The notes: generated by a model not told the origin, from the letters alone. DNA of 64,000 nucleotides from Kalaharituber pfeilii (GCA_015179045.1 WHUZ01000003.1:868001-932000), one strand, 5' to 3'; shown: positions 12,201-24,841, counted from the first letter of the stretch. A program made the numbers and translations.

Positions 12201-15200
12201 TACTTTTATTTTATTTTAATTTTCTTAGCTCTTGCCTGCCGCTTGTTTGTCCAGCAACCTTCCTCAATGCTGAATTTTGTGTATTTTTTTTCTGCAGTAC
12301 TAACCATAATCTTTTCCTAGTCTAATTTCTACGAACTCAGGCCGTAAGGACGCCATTTCCTATGCACGGTTTTGCAATTGAACGAAAGGGCTTCAAAGGA
12401 AAGAGCGTATCTGGACCTAGTCTCGTGCCCATTTGGACCTGTGCCTCCGCTTCGCATTTATTAACAAGTCTTCACCTAGCTTTTTTTTTTTCCCCCTCCC
12501 TACTGAGCGTATCCCCCTTTCGGCTATTTTCTTGGAGCGCGGGCAGGGAAGAAAGTTGAAAGGCAATCTGAGTGACCCCATCACTCAAAGATCATCCACC
12601 TGCCGCCAAGGGTGCAACAGCCAATTCATATTTCTACCACCGGCTCAAGTTGAAGCAGGCAGCCATACATGACGAGTCTGGGCTCGCAGAAGTTTTGCAG
12701 GTATCGGTGTATCAATACCCATCAAACGGTGTACACTTAAGATTTACACCCATTTACCGTCATTCATGCCTCTACTTCTCACCACCGCCGGGCGCCACAC
12801 ACGTCTGGAGGCCCTTGACCCTATGTCAATCAATTTGCTAGTGGGTGCCACACTGCAGCTGCCCGCTGTGTCTTGCTAGAATATGCCCCTTCTTTTACAT
12901 TACATGGCTAGGAATGGAACTTTTTTGCCGTCCTGGGTAGTCCATCAATAGCTTCATGCTATCTTACCTGGAAGACATCGAGAAGACGATGCGCACATGG
13001 AAGGGGAAGTAAGAGCTGAAATCTTCCGGCAAAGGTTTGCTCCCATTCTACTATGATTCACGACACGGACCTTACTACTGGTTGGGCTCTCTCATTGTGG
13101 GTATTAGGTAACCCTGTTTTAAAGATGAAAGCCCAATATAGGATCACAGGTCCGGTCCGGACGGGACGGCTGCACTGACGCCAGTTTGTTTACTCGATTT
13201 CGTTTCAACAGTCCTATGTTTCATGCATCTCGTTTCTTAATCGGTCGGGTTCAGAGGATATGTGGCTGCGTCCTCGCCCCCGCCCCAGATTCGTAAGGGG
13301 ACTATCTGAGTGCAAAGGACTGTCTCAGGGCCACTTTCTTCCGGGTCAATCCTGCATTTTTGAGGTACTTTCAAATGGCGCCGGTAGAGTGCTACATACA
13401 CCCCAGACAAACTCAGCGAAGTGACACCTCTAGGGTGCTTACGATTTGATCAACCACGGCCAGGGGCGGTTATCTTCGCCAATCCCCTTCTTGCCTCGTT
13501 TTCAAGGATATTATGGATCATGTTGTGTGCTAGTGACTTGACAAGACGAGGGTGAAGCCTGCCTGACCAGGGAAAAATTCAGGAATTGACCAGGAAAAGC
13601 AATGATTGGCAGGTCTATGGGAATAGAATGCATACGTTACAAGTCTACTACAAATGTCAAGTTCTGTACCAGCCACATAGAAAGTGCTTATGCATACCTG
13701 ACAGAAAACGGAACTGGGGGGAAGTGGGAACCGTCCCGAAGTCAACTGTTATCGAAGCGACTTCTCGGCTCGACTCGCTCGCTCACTGGCTTGTTCGGCT
13801 CGTGGATGTGAGACATTGTTTTTGATCTACCCTAGCTTAAAGCTACTGTACCTGACATCTTTCTCCGCCCGGGTATGGACGACGAATAGTAGGGACGGGG
13901 AGGAGATGGGCTACTGTCTAACGTTAGACTGCATGCTGGTCACCTATGACATAAGATGTCTAAGATGCTGGCCTAGCGTCGGTGCACTACTGGTTCAAAA
14001 ATCGAATTTAGGGTAAACTTACAACTCGCGAGATTAACAGCAGCTTATTCTTACTAGTTCTCTGATCTGTATATCGCAGACAGCACATAGCACGGCACGG
14101 CACGCGCGCAGTGCACCGAAAAGTTTGGCAAGATTGAGTTTCGTCCCGTGTCTGTGTCTTGCTTTGTTAATATCGGGCCGAGTTAGTACAAGACAAGAAC
14201 ACAATACGACAGGGCAGGGCTGTCTACTCCCTCAACTGCCCCTCAGGTACTCAGGTTTTCTACAAACCAAACTAACGCAGGTAATACCTTTTATTTTAAC
14301 CTTCGAATGTATCATAACATTTTGCATTTGGATTGCACCCGTGCAATGGAGTCTGCTACTCAACTTATGGAACTTTAAGGAAATTTCATGTTCGCGAAAC
14401 CTCGGTATATCCCTCGCTGCCAACGATTTTGACTGACAATTGTTGCAGGACCGGCGCCGGCTTCTATGTTCAGGGGTATTGATATTGAAGTACAGCGCTG
14501 CATGATATACATGAACGTTGCCTTTCTACCCAGCATGAACATGATACTATTGCACACTATTTGTTCAAACTTAGCACGTTAAAATTTGCGAAAAGTATAA
14601 ATAACGCCGTAGAAACGAAACTGTTTACTTTGCGATAAATGAAACAAATCTAGCGAAGCGAAGACTCAAAAAACGCTCACTGCATTGCATGCTCTGCCAT
14701 TCATATTGATAAGTTTTTACATTCCGGAGATCCTGACTCGCTTTTTTTTTTTTTTTTTTTCCCACGAGCCTGATATGTTTTCTATGTACATTCTGGTGTA
14801 CATGAAGTTGCATGAAAATATCCGTAAGTCAACTACTTGTACTTACATCCGGCTTCTGGATAATCTAATCTCCATTCTATGTATGTACCTGCCTTACCTC
14901 TCCCTTCGCTATGGCAATCCCCACCGGTACGTTGCACACACACTCACTCTTCGGTCTCAAACATAAACATGTACAGTACAGCTATCTACATGTTCCCTTC
15001 TGGAGTTAACAGCCCCATTGTACTTTACATGTCCTAGCTTCCCAGTTTTTCCCGCAATCTAGAATAAATCTTTTATTTCTCTGTAGACCCTCGTGGCCTC
15101 CTCATGGGTCAATCTGAACTTCACACGTCGAATCTTTTTTTTCTCTTCCCTCTCTTTTCTTTTCTTTTTTCCCAGGCTCTTGATTCCAGGTGACTCTACT

Positions 15201-15359
15201 TAATACTGGCTTTTTTATACACACGCTACTTAGCCCGGGAACCTCCTTTTCGGAACGCTCCAACGCAGGTCCAAAAGAGTACCAATGGTGTCGGGACGAG
15301 TTCAAGACGCGCGCGAGAGGCGAGAGATTCATATACATCAGTACTAACGTAAATACTTG
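9296..15359. other. Gene desert (6 kb)
   Basis: No recognisable gene. The first few hundred bases after the Zn2Cys6 stop are AT- and T-rich, consistent with its 3' UTR and terminator. A frame at 11,676-12,320 (+) is long, but its translation is Phe/Leu-rich low complexity at the end and has no domain. A poly-T run lies at about 14,741-14,760. Confidence 0.5.
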
Positions 15360-15361
15360 TA

Positions 15362-15597
15362 TACCAGCATAAATACCAGAACACCAGGGGTTGCCGGCAG
15401 GTGTGGCGAAGTGGTCTGCGTGTTGTAGGAAGCTGTAGTGAGGGAGTAGGGCTCGCTGAGTGCAGATACTTTTCTTTATCTTCTAGAAAGCATGCCTAGA
15501 CGTATAGGCTGCCGAAATTACAGTGATTCATGTATTTACCTTGAGCGCTGTTCCCTCCCTGTAGGCACCCCCTAGTGTTCCGGTATTTATGCTGGTA
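15362..15597. mobile_element. TA-flanked MITE, 236 bp
   Basis: Terminal inverted repeats of about 34 bp start with TACCAGCATAAATACC at 15,362 and are mirrored at 15,597, with three mismatches. TA lies directly outside both ends (15,360-61 and 15,598-99), as for a Tc1/mariner-type target duplication. The interior holds no coding frame. This is a non-autonomous DNA element; its parent transposase is not in the window. Confidence 0.8.
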
Positions 15598-15658
15598 TAA
15601 GTAGTGTCATTTTTGTCAAACCCAGTTATACTTAATATACTCTAATAATAATTATATT

Positions 15659-15668
<10 letters not shown>

Positions 15669-15707
<39 letters not shown>
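15669..15707 (+). repeat. Poly(A) tract, 39 nt, preceded by (CA)n
   Basis: 39 consecutive adenines follow a short CA dinucleotide run. It may be a simple repeat or the tail of a decayed retroposed sequence. I found no flanking direct repeat to support the second idea. Confidence 0.9.
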
Positions 15708-15709
<2 letters not shown>

Positions 15710-18700
15710 ATTTTTCCCTATCAAATTGTGACGCTCTAGAGCTTCCCGACCCCTGCTGTACCCCTGCTAGTTAATAAAAGTGTGGCGCAGCGGAGCGCTA
15801 GCGAAAAGCTTCAACCCCCCATTAAAGCTCTACCGATAGCTATGGCAAAGTAGAAGATATCATGAGAATTCAGAAGCCCAAATCATTAACTGCTGGGTTT
15901 GGAGCAGGCCTGTTGGAGCTGAAATTACAGGCGCAATGTTGAGCCCATGATCGCTAACCAGTACCTCCCCTTTTCCTGGCGTCGCTTGCAAACCTGAAGT
16001 TCCAGAGTGTATGCGAAATATCTTTTGGCACTCTAGACCTTACAAGGGTCGACATCCTAGTTTCTCGGCATTTGGGAAGCTCTACAGCTTCTTGCGAAAG
16101 GTCTCTATTGTACGGTTACGAACAAGTGCTTCGCAACTGCCTAGTCTCGTGCAACTGCCCAGATATATGTAGATGCATGTACTCATTATAGGAATATCAA
16201 AGCAACACACTTACCGACTGATATTGCCCGGGTTCTACGACTTTGAAGACGGGTTCCCTTATTCTGCAGCCGGCGCCGAGCCGACCGGTCGATACGTTAT
16301 ACCTAGCATACATATTATAGTTGCGGTGTAGGCCGGTGTCGAGAACATTTGCAGATCGATGCAGACTAGTACATATACATTTTAGATCTTGATTGCTCTT
16401 CAAGGCAGAGACTGTGGGAGAACATCTTTTTCGGAGGTTAAGCTTACAATGATGCTAACTGACGTTTGCTAATATGGATGATTTTGCAAGCTCCGTCGCG
16501 GAACCGCCTCTTGCTTACTGAGGTAGTGAGGCCAGCTGTAAGATGTCTCCTAATCTGTGTCTGCCGCATTGAAGGTAGTAAATGCGTGATGGACAATCAA
16601 AATGGGGTTTGATACTGTTTATGGGGTGTTTAACATGGTCTTGGCTGTCGTTAATGCAAGCCGTAGAACAGGTCAGGAACGTCTTGGAGATCTAGAAACT
16701 CTTTCTGACATCTTTACACGCTGTAACAATGTTAACTGAAAGGGTCTTTGCAGCTATGAGTGACAATAGTACATAGCTTCAGAATATTCTGCTTTATCCA
16801 GGTCTACAAATGCCCTACCAATGAGCTTGGCATCCTAAGTTCGATCTCACTCTCTTCATCCTCATCATATTCTCTGAGAAGATGAGCAGCATTATCAAGC
16901 AGTCATCTTATACACCATCCTCACACCTGATCATCAGCCATGGGATAGTTTCCATCAAGGTAAAGATGAGATGGGGAACGATAGGAGGGGTGACTCTATG
17001 ACCGTGGGACAGCGAGACTTTGAGAATGATAAGATTATGGGAGAGTAGGTATTCATGACCACTAGCTATACATAGCCAGTCCACACTCCGTCCATCTCTC
17101 GAGTAGTGGGAGGTACTTGAAAGTGGAAGATGATTGGCAACCCGCATTATGGTTTAAACTCACAGGACCAGTTCCTTAAGTGTCTATGTCATAATGAAAC
17201 TCCAAGTACGAATGGTAAGTGAAGCCTTGGTTGCCTAAGTAAGTAGCTGCTACCAGCGCTCCACCTTTGCATCATATGATTCTTGACCAACACATGTACT
17301 GAGTATAGTAGCGGCATTAATACGGCTTGTTACCATGAACTCGAAATATGGATATCATGAATTCCAGGTTCTAATGTATTGTCTTGTACATTCATGCCAG
17401 AAAAAAATTTCCCAAAGCGAATAAGTATTTCTGTTGTAACTGAGTGAACGTATAGGTCATGTTTACCACACATACAAATTTTTTTTTTTTTTTTTTTTTT
17501 TGTAAGGCTTGTTGAAGAAAAGTTCAAGACAATATTTATTTTGGAAATGGAATAGAAGGGGAAAATATATTCTACTCCCCCGGCACCTCACTCTCTACCC
17601 CACCGGGCAATATGTACATGAAGGATGACCCTGGAGTAGGACAACAATCAGATATGGTTGAATATTAAATATACACTCAGATGGGGCTACCGGAAGGAGG
17701 ACGTGAATGGAAGCTTGTAGATGCATATATACGGATGTACAGGCCAGGATGGCGCCCATGAACTCAAATGGAGTAAGTATAGTGCAGACATGCATGCATG
17801 TTAGTTTCTGATAAATAATGGTTTGCTTGACAAAGGAGGCTAGCTATGGGTTAGGATGGAGCTTTAAGGGCAAGCCGCCGCCGGTGAGATTGCTGGAGTG
17901 TAATAAATGATACGCCGATCGAGGACGATCTAACTTCATGGAAGATGGCAAACTCTGGAATAGCGGGATGTAGAGGTAAGAGCATATGTCAACCTAGAGT
18001 ACTTGATGAGTGGCAGAGAAAAGGGAAGGGGAAAGAAAGACCCTATCTGGACGTCACTGCATCCTCCCTCATATTCACACTTGACCACAAATCTATCCAT
18101 CATTCTATTGTATGACGGAGTGTATATTAATATATTTTCCACAATCAAATTCAGCGAGCGTTTCCTCCTCACTCCGCCTCAGTCTTGTACCATTCAATCC
18201 TTGAAAACGATAAAACATTTAGCAGACTAAAGCCAGAAAACAGGCTCAATTGGTGCATAGTGCATGCGTACTCGAGTACAGAGTAGCTGAGCGTGTGAGG
18301 AGCTCGGAGGGAGGTCAGGGACTGGGGCTGATGCAGTATGTGGCTGATGTCATGCAATATATACGCCTCGAAAAATTTTTTTGGGCACTCGGTTTTATGA
18401 AGAAGCAAGGCTAATAGCTGTAGTACCTCATAGCCCGCTCGGTTGCTCATTGCGAGCCGCGAAGCGGAAGCAAAAGAAAGAACTGAGGATACTAGAAAGC
18501 AGTGTAAAAAAAACAAGATAGAGGGTACCGTGAGCAACTGATAATACGAGTGATATTGCGTACAAGATTCTAAATAGATATAACCTTGACCAATGAATTT
18601 ATGTTTTCCCAGGCGACGATCACAAGAAGCGGGAAGGGAAAAATAATTATAGAGGGAAAGGCCACAGACAAATTTTTCCTTGCAGAAGCCACAACATTTT

Positions 18701-19633
18701 TCCATCACTCGTTAACAAGCTTAATATGACAGCAGGCGGGGGAGTATCGGGAACTTTCTGCAAGCTGGGGAAGCGGGTATTTTATTTCCTTTTCGGTAAA
18801 ATGTACTATAATATACTCTATACTAGCCTGCTCAATGACACAGAACTTGAGTGTGCCAGTCAGGATAGCCTGAATGAGATTATTGATGTTCCGTTCCATC
18901 TTGGTTAAGGTCTAATGTGCAATTCACCATAGTCAGAATAATACTTCCATATAAATAACTGCCAAGTGAAAGGTGATTTCAGGGTAATGGGAGTTGCATC
19001 ACAAATGCCATGTATCCAGGTGAGGAATCAACACACCATGAGGATTCCAGTCCCAGGCGAATGTAAGTTGGCTCGTGCTCGTAAACGTCCAAATCACAGC
19101 TCGCTACTTGTTGTATAGGGCTTGAGCGGAATAAGCACCTAATGCTAGTGTCCACAAGGAAGAAAATGCAATGAAGGACAGCTGGAGGCGCCTTCCTCGG
19201 TCAGAAAGCGCACCAATCCGAAGATAGTTAATGGGGAAGGTAGAGGGAAAAGTCTTTTTTGAATCATTGGCAGGCTTGTAATAGTAGAAATGATATTTTT
19301 GAGGCAGCACTTCGGATTTTTCATGTTTGGCGCTTTTGTCAGTTCATTCAAATATGTGGGCGATGGCAGTTTAATTTCTTCTTGCCAACTTCGGTGCTGG
19401 ACGTGTATATTTTTCGAGTGGGGTGTTTGATTGTACGTCGAAAACTTTCAAACTAAATGTTCCTACAAACCGCTTAGCGTACGTACTTAGAGCTATTAGC
19501 GCTTTGAGGCTCTGCGGGAACATCCCTTTCAAGAAATTTTGCATTCTTCTCATTGACATCAGTGAACGTGCCCTGACCAACAACCCAGCGTAAGCAAATC
19601 ACACGTAGCCTACAAAGGCTGTTCCCGTCAAGA
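15708..19633. other. Gene desert (3.9 kb)
   Basis: No recognisable gene. It contains a poly-T run at about 17,479-17,501. A 179-codon frame at 18,169-18,708 (-) has a Cys/Leu/Ser-rich translation without any domain and is probably chance. Confidence 0.5.
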
Positions 19634-20107
19634 ATGCTCGCCCAATCTTCGACGCTTTCTACCGCCTCCAATGCACTTGCATCTCTAATTGCCCGAAGGC
19701 AGAAGCAGAAGCTCAAGTCCGGCACCATCACGAAGAGCAACATGAACATTGTCGCCCGGACTGCTTCAAGCACCACACGAAGGTCGAAGAGGCGGAGGCC
19801 TTCTGAGCCGGTCCTGACGGAGGAGGAAGAAGCCAGGACGCGATCTGAGATGGAGGAGAAACGGGTCAGAGCTAATGTGAGGTTATTAAAAGAGTTTGGG
19901 AAGACAGGAAAAAAAGAGAAGGAAGTTCGGGAGGAGGTGAGTGGCAGGAGCGCTGCAGTACTTCGCAAGGTTGGAGCGCTAATTGAGGGTAGATTCTACG
20001 GCTTCGAAGAGAAAAAGCACTGGCGAGAAAAGGCAAAGCGAAACGGATTGAGCCACAGGAAGATAATGATGGAGATAGCGATTGATTTCACTTGGATGCA
20101 TGTATGA
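19634..20107 (+). CDS. Possible small basic protein, 157 aa, unknown
   Basis: Single frame with an ATG start and no recognised family. The composition is uneven in a protein-like way: Ser/Thr/Ala-rich start (1-30), a basic cluster TTRRSKRRRP around residue 48, then a Glu/Lys/Arg-rich helical middle (60-110) that could form a coiled coil, and a Trp/Met-containing C-terminus. The basic cluster could be a nuclear signal. A 164-codon frame overlaps on the opposite strand (19,474-19,968), but its Leu/Ser/Phe-rich translation looks like the mirror of this one. No splice partner is seen. It may be a short gene, a decayed one or chance. Confidence 0.4.
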   Translation: MLAQSSTLSTASNALASLIARRQKQKLKSGTITKSNMNIVARTASSTTRRSKRRRPSEPVLTEEEEARTRSEMEEKRVRANVRLLKEFGKTGKKEKEVREEVSGRSAAVLRKVGALIEGRFYGFEEKKHWREKAKRNGLSHRKIMMEIAIDFTWMHV

Positions 20108-21418
20108 AACTGGGGAAGATCAGGCTGGCGTTACTTAGGTTTTCTGGATTGATTCTTTGGGCAATTCTTGCTGCTTGAATTGATGCAACTCTCTTCAGCC
20201 TAAGGGGTTGTCTAGTTTTCATTCAAAATGTGTGCATCAATAAGCTGAGTCTGTATATCTTGTTGTACATCATTTTTGTTCGCGATATCTTCACAGCAGG
20301 ATTAAATCGATACTTTCTGCTTCAGCCGGGCCTCTATAGAAACTGAGTCATGTCCAGTGGGACTCTCATCTTAGCCGAATTCAGCATATCCAGGAGGACT
20401 ACTCTGGGGCAAAGTTTGCCTTTGTTGATTCAAAGAATGACATTCAGCCACCATTGAGATATCACGAGAGTGCTCTTAGCACGAAAAAGAAAGCGTAAAC
20501 AATTGTTTTGCGAGAGTATTTACACTCAAATAAAATTTTAAAACCAAGGCGATACAAATACGCATTCCACCTGACATATATATATAAATGCCAAGTATGC
20601 CACTTCCAAATCCAGTCAGTATATACCAGATGTTGGAGACAACGCTTTGAGAGAACCCCCATATAAGAAAACATTTAAAAAAAAAGGATATCTTTCATCA
20701 ACTGGACCTGCATGAGGAAATCTAGTAAGTTTATTCTTGATTACCAAATACGTCTTGTGCTCTAGGATAATTCACGATACTTTGGCTTTTCGTTCTTGTC
20801 GACACGCTGAACTTCGCTTATCTGTTACCCTCATTGGTGGCGGCGTCAGTGTCGTATAACTATGTAAATAGTTATATGCATACCAGAAAGGAATATCTGA
20901 ACTTCTATACCAGTAATATTGCTGTGCTTGCCGGTAATTATTTTGTCATGTCAGCGTCCTTTCTGCCTGTCTTCGTCCGACGCCCTCTGCCAAACAATTC
21001 TCCCTAAAATTCTCTGGCATTCACACCGCTTCGTTAGTGTTCAAATTCCCTAAACAGTGACCCTTCAAATGCATTCTGAACTTGAGTTCTGCGTAAGACT
21101 CTGTTTCCGAAGGCATAAATTTTGCTGACCATGATAGACGGGTGTTAGGAATACCGCCAGGGAAAGAATGACTAGGAACGAGAGAGAAGGGACGAAGGTG
21201 AGGTAAGAAGATTTGTGGAAGCATATGAGTGACATTAGCATGTGCGATCTTCCGCAACACGCATGAAGAGATTCATAGAGATTAAATCTACTAGAGAAAC
21301 CTCAGCTTATATGCCAATACAAACAATAAAACATATAAATACCAGCAACGCAAGAAAGTACTTGATGTACCATAGAAATACAAAGAAAACCAGCGACACT
21401 TCCTCTCATTCAACACTA
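20108..21418. other. No gene recognised (1.3 kb)
   Basis: AT-rich spacer between the small 19.6-kb frame and the 3' end of the minus-strand zinc-finger gene. Nothing else is seen. Confidence 0.5.
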
Positions 21419-23737
21419 CTACTTCCTCGCAGGACAAAGCAGATTCTTCCGATTATGTCCCAGTGAGCCACACGCGCTACAAATGATCGACAGCCCTGTC
21501 GTTACCCTCATTGTCTTACTGCCATTATCAACACCAGAACTTTCCTTCCTCTTCGCTATTGCTCTTTCAGACGACCTCCTCTTCTTCACAGACAAAGCAT
21601 CGCAATCAATCTCCGCATGCTCTGCACCCTTACCCTCACCATCCGCCGTCTTTGGCTCCATCCCCACTCCACTCTTCCTCCTCTCCTTCTTCCCCGCCGG
21701 CATCTCCTTAGCTGCTACAGCCGCCTGCCCAGATTCAATTTTCCGTTTGTAGATATTAGCCTTGAGTTTCGCCTCCTCTAGGAAGGTCTGTTGCATCTGT
21801 AGCTCAATCTCGCGTTTCTTGATAAGGAGATTCTTTTTGAAAACGGCAAGTTCTTGGAGGCGTTTGAAGTCGGCTGAGGTATGGATGGATGGGGATTGAA
21901 GGTGGTTTGTCGAGGGGGTGGAAGGGATGAGAAAACAGGATGTAGAGGAAGAGGAGGCCGAAGGCGATGATGAAGACGAGGAGACAGAGCAGACAGAGGG
22001 TGACCGCTGGTGCTGGGAGGATAAGTGTGTCTCTTTTTTCTTGGAGATTTTGTCTATTTTTTTACGAATTTTAGTAGTGGATATGAAAGACGGTGATAGT
22101 AGTGGATTCACTGCTTCCGAAGGACCTGGTTTCGTGGCTTTCTTTGACTTTTTCTTCTTACGCTTGTCGCTCGGTAGCATTATCTCCTGCATGCCCACAT
22201 CGTGCTCCATACCCTTATTGATTTCCTTTCCCTTCTCCTTCCGTTTCTTTCTATTTTTCACTCGTTTGGGCTCAGGGTCAGATTCAAATTCCGAGTCCGG
22301 CTTTGATTCCGGCTCGGGGATAGACACAGAATCCTTCTTCTTCCTGGATTTATCTTTGGTACAAGCTCCATTTTCGTCAACCTTCTGTTGTCCTGACATA
22401 TGCTTAGCTTTTGATTTCCACTTTTCTTCTGCAGGCCTTTCCACCTCTGAGTCATCATTACCGTCCTCAATCCTGATGGCTAATCGTGCTGATGAGCCAG
22501 CACTTTTAGAAGCTTCCTTTTTAGTTCTTTTAGGGCTCCGCTCGGCTGGCTCATCTTCACTTCTTTCCCGTTTATTTTCATGAGCATACTGTGATGTAGA
22601 GCTTACGTGTCTTGCAGGTTTTGTGTTGGGTTGCTGGACCCTATTGTAGCATGACAGAATGTCAATTCTGTTTTTTTCTTGAACGGAACGATTTATCCGA
22701 GTATTATGCCCGGTTTTATTGTAATGTTCATACAAATCGAAAGCGTTTTCCCAATCAGAGCCCTCGCCACAGGTTGTGCACACTAGGCTGTGTCCAGTTT
22801 CAACCCTATGCTTTTGCCTTTGTTTTCCGGAGTTAAATCGCTTTCCACAATCTCCACAGGCACTCTGGAAACTGTGGTACTTGGGTCCTCGCCTGTATTG
22901 TTCTGTATGATCAATTGGAGTGTTCGTTGAGAATGCCGGAGGGGTCTGCAGTGGTTTTGCAGTAGATTGATGCATAGGCTTATCCTGTAGTACGGGTTGG
23001 TGAACCTGTTGCAATACTTGCTGTTTTTTAGGGGTTATAACTTGTGCTGCGGGCCGACTAGCAGCAGTTGGTTCTAATGGAATGCTAATTCCGTACTGCG
23101 ACTGGGGAGCTTGCTTCGATACCCCTTCATTGCTGTTACTGCTAGTACCCGGGTTATTGTCACAATTTCGTAAAGGCCGATAGATGTCCTGAAGTCGTCT
23201 GCCTTTACTAGAAGTAACGGCCTTTGCATGCTCTTCCAGGCGGTTTCCCGGCCCCACCAACAGTATATCAGCTACCTCCATCTTATCAAGTCCTTCCTTA
23301 GTTGCCCAATCCAATCCGTGCAAGATGTTCTTCACAGCATGTTCCAGTTTTGCGTCTTGTGATTTGATTCGATTGGGATTGGAAATATGGGTCCACAGCC
23401 GCAATTGCACGGTTGATTCGGACCTAATGTCGTCATAATCCCACCCTGTAATGTGTACATCTGCAATGGCGACTTTAACGCCGGGTACATAAGGGTAGCC
23501 AATAAATAGAGTGAGGATCCCTGGCGCGTTGGACAGTTGGATTTCGACAGGTGGGTATCCGGGTTCCTGCCTCCAAACACTGGCCCACTTCAGGTCAACA
23601 TGGCTGTAAACGAGGATTTCGGAGATGCGGTACTGCTCTTGCATATAGGGAAGGGGTGTTCGAGTCAACGCCGAGGAGCTGCTGGCAGCTGGAATGCTGT
23701 TATGCAGAGTGCTCTGCTGGTGCTCCATAGGTGACAT
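21419..23737 (-). CDS. C2H2 zinc-finger protein with C-terminal zinc knuckle, 772 aa
   Basis: Intronless, probably nuclear protein of unknown role. Residues 36-175 form a compact, conserved-looking N-terminal region (Trp/Val/Ile/Gly-rich) that I cannot assign. Two C2H2-type fingers follow: C294-x2-C297-x12-H310-x5-H316 and C320-x2-C323-x14-H338-x5-H344. A long Lys/Glu/Ser-rich region with several KKRK-like basic patches spans about 390-600, then a poly-Ser block, a coiled-coil-like stretch (about 635-680), and a final CSACGSLGHNRKNLLCP motif just before the stop. That last motif resembles the CCHC zinc knuckle near the C-terminus of TAF1. This is a resemblance, not proof of a TFIID role: no TAF1 core domain is present. 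The ATG at 23737 is the first in frame. Confidence 0.8.
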   Translation of the reverse strand: MSPMEHQQSTLHNSIPAASSSSALTRTPLPYMQEQYRISEILVYSHVDLKWASVWRQEPGYPPVEIQLSNAPGILTLFIGYPYVPGVKVAIADVHITGWDYDDIRSESTVQLRLWTHISNPNRIKSQDAKLEHAVKNILHGLDWATKEGLDKMEVADILLVGPGNRLEEHAKAVTSSKGRRLQDIYRPLRNCDNNPGTSSNSNEGVSKQAPQSQYGISIPLEPTAASRPAAQVITPKKQQVLQQVHQPVLQDKPMHQSTAKPLQTPPAFSTNTPIDHTEQYRRGPKYHSFQSACGDCGKRFNSGKQRQKHRVETGHSLVCTTCGEGSDWENAFDLYEHYNKTGHNTRINRSVQEKNRIDILSCYNRVQQPNTKPARHVSSTSQYAHENKRERSEDEPAERSPKRTKKEASKSAGSSARLAIRIEDGNDDSEVERPAEEKWKSKAKHMSGQQKVDENGACTKDKSRKKKDSVSIPEPESKPDSEFESDPEPKRVKNRKKRKEKGKEINKGMEHDVGMQEIMLPSDKRKKKKSKKATKPGPSEAVNPLLSPSFISTTKIRKKIDKISKKKETHLSSQHQRSPSVCSVSSSSSSPSASSSSTSCFLIPSTPSTNHLQSPSIHTSADFKRLQELAVFKKNLLIKKREIELQMQQTFLEEAKLKANIYKRKIESGQAAVAAKEMPAGKKERRKSGVGMEPKTADGEGKGAEHAEIDCDALSVKKRRSSERAIAKRKESSGVDNGSKTMRVTTGLSIICSACGSLGHNRKNLLCPARK

Positions 23738-24166
23738 GGTGTTTGAGGCCGAGACGATTGGCTATTCCAGCTTCGCTCCCTTCGCTCCTCCGTACTCCCT
23801 CTCCACCGCGGGCGATTGTAGATGTCGACTTACTTCTGTATTAGTTCAATTGGACCCAGCTCCGGAGTGTTGTTCGTCAGGCTGCACTCGACGATCTCCC
23901 GTTGCATCTGGGATGAGATATTACCGTTGTGGCCGCCTTCAGAAACAGAAAGATGAAATCTTGGCGAACGAAGCGAATGATAGAAACTACACATTATCTG
24001 TACAAATATCTGATACATACACACAAATACACCAACGCAAAAGCGGGCATGAAAATATGCACCTATATATCAAGTACATCAAGTGCGTCCAGCCGGCCCC
24101 TCCGAAGCTTCCCTTCATAATGTCCCCTGTTGTAATCTCACACTGCCCTTATTCCTTACATCCACC

Positions 24167-24841
24167 TTAATAGGGACTTGGCCGTGTTCCCCACCAAGTC
24201 AAGAAGACGCCTCAATCCCCGAATTAGCAATCACCCAGGTAAGTCTCACTATAGCTAAGAGAGCGACTTACTCAATCCAACTGTTTCAAGCATTGCAGCG
24301 GTTGCTTTCACTGCAAGAAAGTCGGCAGGTCTCTTCTCTTGGAATAGCTCGGTAACAAGCTGTTCATTGGTTAGTTGGCCATGACCATTAATTGATATTT
24401 TACCAGCTCAATTACCGTTGGCACAGTGGTGGCTGCAAAGATCAACCCTCCTAAGTATGCAGCACCCTTATATGTTAAGGTACCGGTTGCATTTAACAAG
24501 GCAGCAACACTGTAAGTCTGAATGGCGCTACCAACGAGGCTCGATCCATAAGCAGTGGCCGCTGAGGCAGCTTCTTTTGAGCGGAGAAATTCCTCCTTCG
24601 AGTTTGATGTCTTCACCTTGTGATATGTCTCTCCAAATAATGGAGTCATAACAGCAAGCGATGTGGCATGGGTGAAGACTGTGCCCAATGCAATAGCAGA
24701 TGGCTTGACGGGGGGAAGATAGTGGATGCTAGAGGGAACGTCAGAATAATAGTCAGAAGACACAGTGATAGCAATAGAAGGGTAGTCCGGTAGTTGGAGA
24801 AGGAGTATAGAAGGGGAGGAGGACGTTAGTTTAAAGGCCAT
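24167..24841 (-). CDS. DUF1761-like small membrane protein, 189 aa, three exons
   Basis: Exons 24841-24404, 24359-24272 and 24210-24167. Introns are 44 and 61 bp, both GT-AG; the second has donor GTAAGT and a CTAAT branch site. Splicing replaces an early in-frame stop with a continuous C-terminus ending VGLSVFLTWWGTRPSPY. The protein has about four hydrophobic segments: near residues 52-68 after the PPVKPSAIALG start, near 95-112, near 120-142 and at the C-terminus. The layout and the motifs around FGETYHKVK and LFQEKRPADF fit the fungal DUF1761 family of small integral membrane proteins of unknown function. It lies between two other minus-strand genes but has its own spacer, so co-transcription is not implied. 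Confidence 0.75.

Noticed and set aside
11676..12320. 214-codon plus-strand frame
   Set aside because: Ends in a Phe/Leu run from a T-rich tract, has no domain, and codes for mixed low-complexity sequence.
15399..15440. tRNA-Ser/Leu-like A box (GGCGAAGTGGTCTGCG) inside the MITE
   Set aside because: No matching B box or acceptor stem; most likely chance.
18169..18708. 179-codon minus-strand frame
   Set aside because: No recognisable domain, unusual Cys/Leu/Ser/His mixture and no splice or repeat support. A chance frame is more likely.
21918..22583. 221-codon plus-strand frame opposite the zinc-finger gene
   Set aside because: Mirror of the Lys/Glu/Ser-rich coding region; no independent evidence.
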